Shown one piece after another: positions 58,801 to 64,000 of a stretch of DNA of 64,000 nt; the stretch's first letter is position 1; the number at the start of each line of letters is the position of its first letter. The stretch is from assembly GCA_963922205.1 (NCBI GenBank), contig CAWUHX010000328.1:248001-312000 (forward strand), written 5' to 3'. The position numbers were made by a program, and so were the translations under genes. The notes under the pieces were generated by a model. It searched no databases, was not told the DNA's origin, and was given only the letters and a program-made list of their open reading frames with translations. Source of the DNA: Romanomermis culicivorax (taxonomy: Eukaryota; Nematoda; Enoplea; Mermithida; Mermithidae).

Positions 58801-61800
58801 ATTTTTTAAGAAAAATGAATTTTGATCAATTTTCTGCTAAAAATTTGATAAAAATGAGCTTTTTTAAGGCAATTTTAATGCTTAAAAAATGCAAAGATTT
58901 TTAGGAAATAAATTTTTGTTCTGTAAAATTTAGCAAATTTTCCGAAAAAAAAAGAATTTTGGTCGAGTTTTTGCTCAAAACTAAAAAAATGAACATTTTT
59001 GCTTGAAAATTCAAATTTTGTTTAAAGAAAAATTTTTTTCTCATTAAAATTTGTAAAAAATTCAAAAATTTAAAACAAATGGTTTTTATAGTGAGTTTTT
59101 GCTCAAAATATGAAAAAATAACCATTTTTTGGCCAATTTTGGTGCCCAAAAATTTTCATGAAAAAATTTTTTCTATTGAAATTTTTACGAAATTTAGCGA
59201 ATTTTCCAAAAAAAAAGAATTTTTAATCGACTTTCTACTGAAAATCCAAAAAACAACAACATTTTTTGGTCAATTTTCATGCTCAAAAATTTGAATATTT
59301 TTAGAAAAAAAAATAATTTTTTCGTAAAATTTGGCAAATTTTCCAAAAAGGTTAATTTTTGGTCGATTTTCTCCTCAAAACTTGCAAAAATGAACATTTT
59401 TTGCCAATTTTCATGCTCGAAAATCCCAATATTTCAAGACAAAAATTTTTTTCCACAAAAATTTGTGTAAAAGTAAACAAATTCTCAATAAAAAAAATTT
59501 TTTCGGCCAATTTTCTGCTTGAATTTGAAAAAGTAAACATTTTTTGGCCACTTTTAATGATCAAAAATCCGAAAAATTTTAGAAAAAAAATTTTTTTACT
59601 GAAATTTTCACAAGATCTAGCGAATATCCAAAAAAATCAATTTTCGATCTATTTTCTGGTTAAAATTTAAAAAAATCGTCATCTTTTGATCAATTTTGAT
59701 GCTGGAAAATTTGAATATTTTTAGAAATAAAATTTTCCATGTGAATTTTTGAAAAAATTAGTCAATTTTCGAAAAAAATGAATTTTTAGCCAAGTTTCTA
59801 TTCAAAATGTGAAAATAAACATTTTTGTCCAATTTCGGTGCTCGAAAATCTTTTGAAAAAAAATTTTTTACTTAAATTTGTATAAAATTTTGAAAATTTG
59901 CCAAAAAAATTTATTTTTGGTAAATTTTCTGCTTAAAATTTGGAAAAAATGAACATTTTTTGGCAACTTTTAACGCTAGAAAATCTAAATATTTTTGAAT
60001 TTTTGTAAAATTTGGATATTTTTCAAAAAAAAAGTTAATTTTCGATCGAATTTATGCTCAAAATTATATAATCATTGACATTTTTTGGTCAACTTTGATT
60101 CTCAAAAATAATCATATTTACGAAAAAAACATTTTTTTTCTGTAAAATTTTTCCATAAAAATGAATTTTTGGTCAATCTTCTGTTTGAAATTTCGAAAAA
60201 TAAGCATTTTTTGACTATTTTTATGGTGCAAAATACGATTTTTTTTTCGGGTAAAATTTAGCAAATTTTTCCAAAAAAGTTAATTTTGTCGATTTTCTCC
60301 TCAAAATTTGAAAAAAATATTTTTTGCCAATTTTCATGCTCGAAAATCCAAATATTTTTAGAAAAAAAATTTTCTATTGAAATTTTCGCAAAATTTAGCA
60401 AATTTTCCGAAAAAAGTTAATTTTTGTCGATTTTCTCCTCAAAATTTGAAAAAATGAACATTTTTTGCCAATTTTGATGCTCGAAAATCGATACATTTTA
60501 AGAGAAAAAATTTTTTTTCCACAAAAAAATTGTGTAAAATTTAACAAATTTTTCAAAAAAATCAATTTTTGGTCAATTTTCAGCTTAAAATTTGGAAAAA
60601 TGATTATGTTTTGGTCAATTTTGATTCTAGAAAATTTGCATGTTTTTACAAAAAAAACAATTTATATGGGAAATTTTTAAAAAATTTGGCAAATTTTGGA
60701 AAAAAATGAATTTTTAAAAAATTTTCTGCTCTTTTCTGGCCAGTTTTAATCGAAAATCCAAATATTTTTTGAAAAAAAAATTTTAACTGTAGAACTTATA
60801 TAAAATTTAGCAAACTTTAAAAAGAAATTAATTTTTAGTCGAAAAAATTGAACAAATTAAAATTTTAAAAAATTGAAAATTTGAATGAAATTCAAAATTT
60901 TTGCCTATTTTAAATGGAAAAAATCAAAGTTTTTCAAGAAAATTTGAGAATTCGAAAGAATTCAAAAATTTTTTTTGCATATTCATACTCTAAAAATGAA
61001 AATTTTTCCCAAAAAATTTGAAAAAATTCAAAATGTTTGTGCGTTTATAATCAGAAAACAAAATTTTCCAATAAAATTTGAAACGTGAAAAAAATATTTT
61101 TTGCATATTTAAGATCGAAAAATTTAAAATTTTCCCAAAAAATTCAAAATTGGAAAAAAATCCAAATTTTTGCATATTTAAAATCGAAAAATTGAAAATT
61201 TTTCAAAAAAATTTGAAAGTCTGAAAAAGATTCAATTTTTTTGCATATTTAAATTCGAAAAGTTTAATTTTTTCCGAAAAATATTCCAAATTTGAAAAAT
61301 GCAAAATTTTCTAAATTTTAAATATTCTAAAATTTTTAAGATTTTGGAATATCTGAAAAAATCAAAATTAAAAAAAATTGAAAATTTTGAAAAAAATTAA
61401 AAAATTTTTGCGTATTCTGAAAAATCAAAATTTTCTTAAGAAACTGGAAAAATCCAAATTTTTGCATATTCAAAATCGAAAAATTAAAAATTTTTCAAAA
61501 AAATTTGAATTTCTGAAAAAGATTTAATATTTTTGCATATTTAAATTCGAAAAGTTTAGTTTTCTTCCGAAAAATATTCCAAATTTGAAAAGTGCAAAAT
61601 TTTCTAAATTTTAAATATTCTAAAATTTTTAAAATTTTGGAATATCTAAAAAAATCAAAATTTAAAAAAAAAATTGAAAATTTTGAAAAAAATTAAAATT
61701 TTTTTGCGTATTCTGAAAAATCAAAATTTTCTTAAAAAACTGGAAAAATCCAAATTTTTGCATATTTAAAATCGAAAAATTAAAAATTTTTCAAAAAAAT

Positions 61801-63027
61801 TTGAAAGTCTGAAAAAGATTTAATATTTTTGCATATTTAAATTCGAAAAGTTTAGTTTTCTTCCGAAAAATATTCCAAATTTGAAAAATGCAAAATTTTC
61901 TAAATTTTAAATATTCTAAAATTTTTAAGATTTTGGAATATCTAAAAAAATCAAAATTAAAAAAAAATTGAAAATTTTGAAAAAAAATTAAAAATTTTTT
62001 GCGTATTCTGAAAAATCAAAATTTTCTTAAAAAACTGGAAAAATCCAAATTTTTGCATATTCAAAATCGAAAAATTAAAAATTTTTCAAAAAAATTTGAA
62101 AGTCTGAAAAAGATTTAATATTTTTGCATATTTAAATTCGAAAAGTTTAATTTTCTTCCGAAAAATATTCCAAATTTGAAAAATGCAAAATTTTCTAAAT
62201 TTTAAATATTCTAAAATTTTTAAAATTTTGGAATATCTAAAAAAATCAAAATTTAAAAAAAAAATTGAAAATTTTGAAAAAAATTAAAATTTTTTTGCGT
62301 ATTCTGAAAAATCAAAATTTTCTTAAAAAACTGGAAAAATCCAAATTTTTGCATATTTAAAATCGAAAAATTAAAAATTTTTCAAACAAATTTGAAAGTC
62401 TGAAAAAGATTCAATATTTTTGCATATTTAATTTCGAAAAGTTTAATTTTCTTCCGAAAAATATTCCAAATTTGAAAAATGCAAAATTTTCTAAATTTTA
62501 AATATTCTAAAATTTTTCGAATTTTGGGATATCTAAAAAAATCAAAATTAAAAAAAATTGAAAATTTTGAAAAAAATTAAAAAATTTTTGCGTATTTTGA
62601 AAAATCAAAATTTTTTTTAAAATCTGGAAAAATTCAATGTTTTGCATATTTAAAATCGAAAAAATTAAAATTTTCTGAAAAAATTTAAAATTTGAAAATT
62701 TAAAGAAATAATTTTTAAAATTTTCTCGTTTACTGTAGGTTTGTCGCGGTTTCTACCTACTTTGCCGACGGCCGGAAATTTGGCGATCGATTTGTCAACG
62801 ATGTTGGCCTACAGTAAACTTGTCGTCGATCGATACCACTGCGAAAAAGGACAAACTTGCTTATCGAAAATTGTACATTGACAAACCGCGTTTGCTTTAT
62901 ACGGGTTTGTATATTTCGAAAATAAGCTACATTCGGAGGGGCGAAGATAATTCGTTTCAAGACCGGGCTTTTAGCCAACAATGGCATTTGGTTATTTATT
63001 ATCGATATTTACGATTTTTCGAAGATG
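52880..63027 (+). CDS. FBXO9: FBXO9-like F-box/TPR protein, exons 1-3 (3' end outside window)
   Basis: SCF ubiquitin-ligase substrate adaptor; its F-box binds Skp1. Exon 1 52880-53186 encodes an acidic start and a TPR-like helix pair ([28 protein letters not shown]). Exon 2 53313-53527 encodes the F-box core ([26 protein letters not shown]). Exon 3 62739-63027 continues [19 protein letters not shown], then [19 protein letters not shown] and [11 protein letters not shown], the conserved region after the F-box in FBXO9. Phases are consistent: 307, 215 and 289 nt, with donors GTTAGC (weak), GTAAAT and GTAACG and acceptors TTCCTAG and TACTGTAG. Intron 2 is 9.2 kb of tandem repeats. The remaining C-terminal exons must lie beyond 64000. 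A probable leader acceptor ends at 52849, 31 nt before the ATG. Confidence 0.9.
53540..58250. repeat. ~413-bp tandem repeat, 11 copies, FBXO9 intron 2
   Basis: CAACACTTTTTGATTGGCTT marks occur near 53777, 54207, 54701, 55190, 55603, 56017, 56427, 56840, 57258, 57612 and 58026 (mostly 410-418 bp, two near 490, one 354). Units begin with TTTTTGGTCAATTTTGATGC, which is also found right after the exon 2 donor. The array therefore seems seeded from the intron's own first bases. Confidence 0.9.
58250..60830. repeat. Strongly diverged short repeats, FBXO9 intron 2
   Basis: Irregular units of roughly 120-150 bp reuse the phrases TTTTTGGCCAATTTT.ATGCT, AAAATTTAGCAAATTTTCC and GAATTTTTGGTC. This looks like an older, decayed relative of the 413-bp array. 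No exon is visible. Confidence 0.6.
60830..62720. repeat. ~296-bp tandem repeat, about five copies, FBXO9 intron 2
   Basis: ACTGGAAAAATCCAAATTTT-type marks occur near 61443, 61739, 62034 and 62331 (spacing 295-297), with a weaker copy near 62624. Runs of A and T alternate at close to helical spacing, reminiscent of periodic An/Tn clusters in nematode introns. That comparison is an inference. Confidence 0.8.
62728..62819. repeat. 12-bp perfect inverted repeat framing a 3' splice site
   Basis: GTTTACTGTAGG (62728-62739) and CCTACAGTAAAC (62808-62819) are perfect reverse complements, 68 bp apart. The left arm contains the acceptor TACTGTAG| of FBXO9 exon 3 and the right arm lies within that exon. 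Confidence 0.85.
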
Positions 63028-63059
63028 GTAACGAAAAATATACATTTTTGTGATTTTTA

Positions 63060-64000
63060 AATTTTTTTGTGTTTTTGGTTTTTTTTAAACTTTTTTGTTT
63101 TTTTTTTATTTTGTGTTTTTTCTTTTCTTTTTCTTTTCTTTTTTTCTCTTTTCTTTTGTTTTTTCTTTGTTATCTTTTTTCTTTTGCTCTGTTTTTCATT
63201 TTCTCGTTTTCTTTTCTTTCTCTTTTCTTTCTTTTTTCTTTTTTTTCTCTGTATTATCTTTTTTCTTTTCTCTTATTCGTTATTTTCTTTTTTTCTTTTT
63301 CTTCGTTTCTTTTTTATTCTCTTTTCTTTCTTTTTTCTTTTCTCCTCTTCTCTTTTTTCTTTTCCTTGTCTCTTTTGTTTTCTTTTTTTTCGTTTCTTCT
63401 TTTTGGTTTTCCTACTTTTTTCTTTTTTCTTGCCTATTTCTTCTTGTATTTTTCTTTTTTTGCTTTGTTTTTCTGTAATTCTTTCGTTTTTGTTCTGTAT
63501 TTTTGTTGATTTTTTATTTTTTCTTCTCTTTTTTCTTTTTTGTTCAATTTTTGTTTTTTTTTTATTCTAGTTATCCGTTCGTCTAGTTACTTTTTCATTT
63601 TTTTGTTTTTCCTGCTTTGCTTCCCCTTGTTTTTTTTATATTTAATTTTTTCTGTCGTTTTGCTTTCTTTTTTGCTTTTTCGTTGTCATTTCTTTTTCAA
63701 TCTTTTTTAGTTTTTTCCCCTTTTTTTGTCTGTTTGCTGTGTGTTGTTCTTTTCTCTTTTCTTTTTTTTACTTTTTCCTTCTTTTTCCTTTTAGTCATCT
63801 TTTTTATTTGTTTTTTTTGTTCTTTCTTTTTTCTTCTTTTCTGTTTTGTTTATTTGTTTATTTTTTCTTTTTGTTTGTTTCCTCTTTCTTTTGTTTTTTC
63901 TTTTTTTATTGTCTGTTTTTTTGTTTTTGTTTTTTCCCTTTTTTTCTTTTTTCGTTTTTGTTCGTCTTTTCTTTTGTTTTCTCTCCCCTTTGTTTGTTTT
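63060..64000. repeat. Pyrimidine-only tract (T/C-rich), intron 3 of FBXO9-like gene
   Basis: Nearly all T and C on the plus strand, with occasional G and very few A. Units like TTTTCTTTTCTTT recur without a fixed period. Phe/Leu/Ser-rich frames here are composition effects. On the gene model this is the start of intron 3, and it runs past the window end. Confidence 0.75.

Noticed and set aside
63067..63570. Overlapping Phe/Leu/Ser-rich frames that look like membrane proteins
   Set aside because: All three frames are open because the DNA is almost only T and C; it is intronic on the gene model.

Overview
This window looks like nuclear DNA from a free-living rhabditid-type nematode. It is AT-rich, with short introns that start GTAA/GTGA and end TTTTCAG. 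It carries two chemoreceptor-like 7TM genes, a hel-1/UAP56 homologue, a MADF-domain gene and an FBXO9-type F-box gene. Copies of the template-switch adapter used in low-input long-read libraries flank the assembly gap, which fits sequencing from very little DNA. I could not run searches; gene calls rest on recognisable protein motifs and on exon phases that fit together.

Layout. 1-3.6 kb: 5' end of a minus-strand hel-1 (DDX39B/UAP56) gene whose third intron leaves the window. That intron holds an hAT-like element (939 bp, 8-bp target duplication), dispersed repeats and several GC-rich triloop hairpins. 4.4-9.1 kb: 'TTTACAC' satellite with a 59-bp monomer and ~768-bp higher-order unit. 9.3-10.7 kb: repeats with tRNA-like B boxes. 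10.8-11.7 kb: single-exon 7TM receptor. 12.25-26.47 kb: a complete, apparently very young Ty3/Gypsy LTR retrotransposon with apparently identical 596-bp LTRs, a one-frame Gag-Pol of about 2242 aa, and a second spliced ORF of about 1708 aa. 27.1-28.1 kb: 203-bp tandem repeats. 28.4-31.7 kb: a five-exon 7TM receptor with a repeat-filled third intron. 32.8-48.0 kb (minus): exons of a MADF-domain protein that can be joined in phase across introns made of satellites. 41.8-42.0 kb: a 100-N gap flanked by adapters, with about 3.7 kb of sequence repeated on both sides. 49.4-52.8 kb: 175-bp satellite. 52.9-63.0 kb (plus): FBXO9-like gene with a 9.2-kb intron of tandem repeats. 63.06-64.0 kb: almost pure pyrimidine.

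Most interesting points. (1) The LTR element's second ORF is not envelope-like. It carries what reads as a complete DEDDy 3'-5' exonuclease domain (RNase D/WRN/MUT-7 type), followed by long disordered Pro/Thr and Arg/Ser regions with PTAP and PPPY motifs. Splice signals resemble the retroviral way of making a downstream ORF. (2) The 132-bp satellite in the MADF gene is a tandem duplication of that gene's own intron-exon boundary. It creates about 26 decoy 3' splice sites, each followed by a broken copy of the last exon's start. (3) All three conserved host genes have introns inflated by locally seeded tandem arrays.
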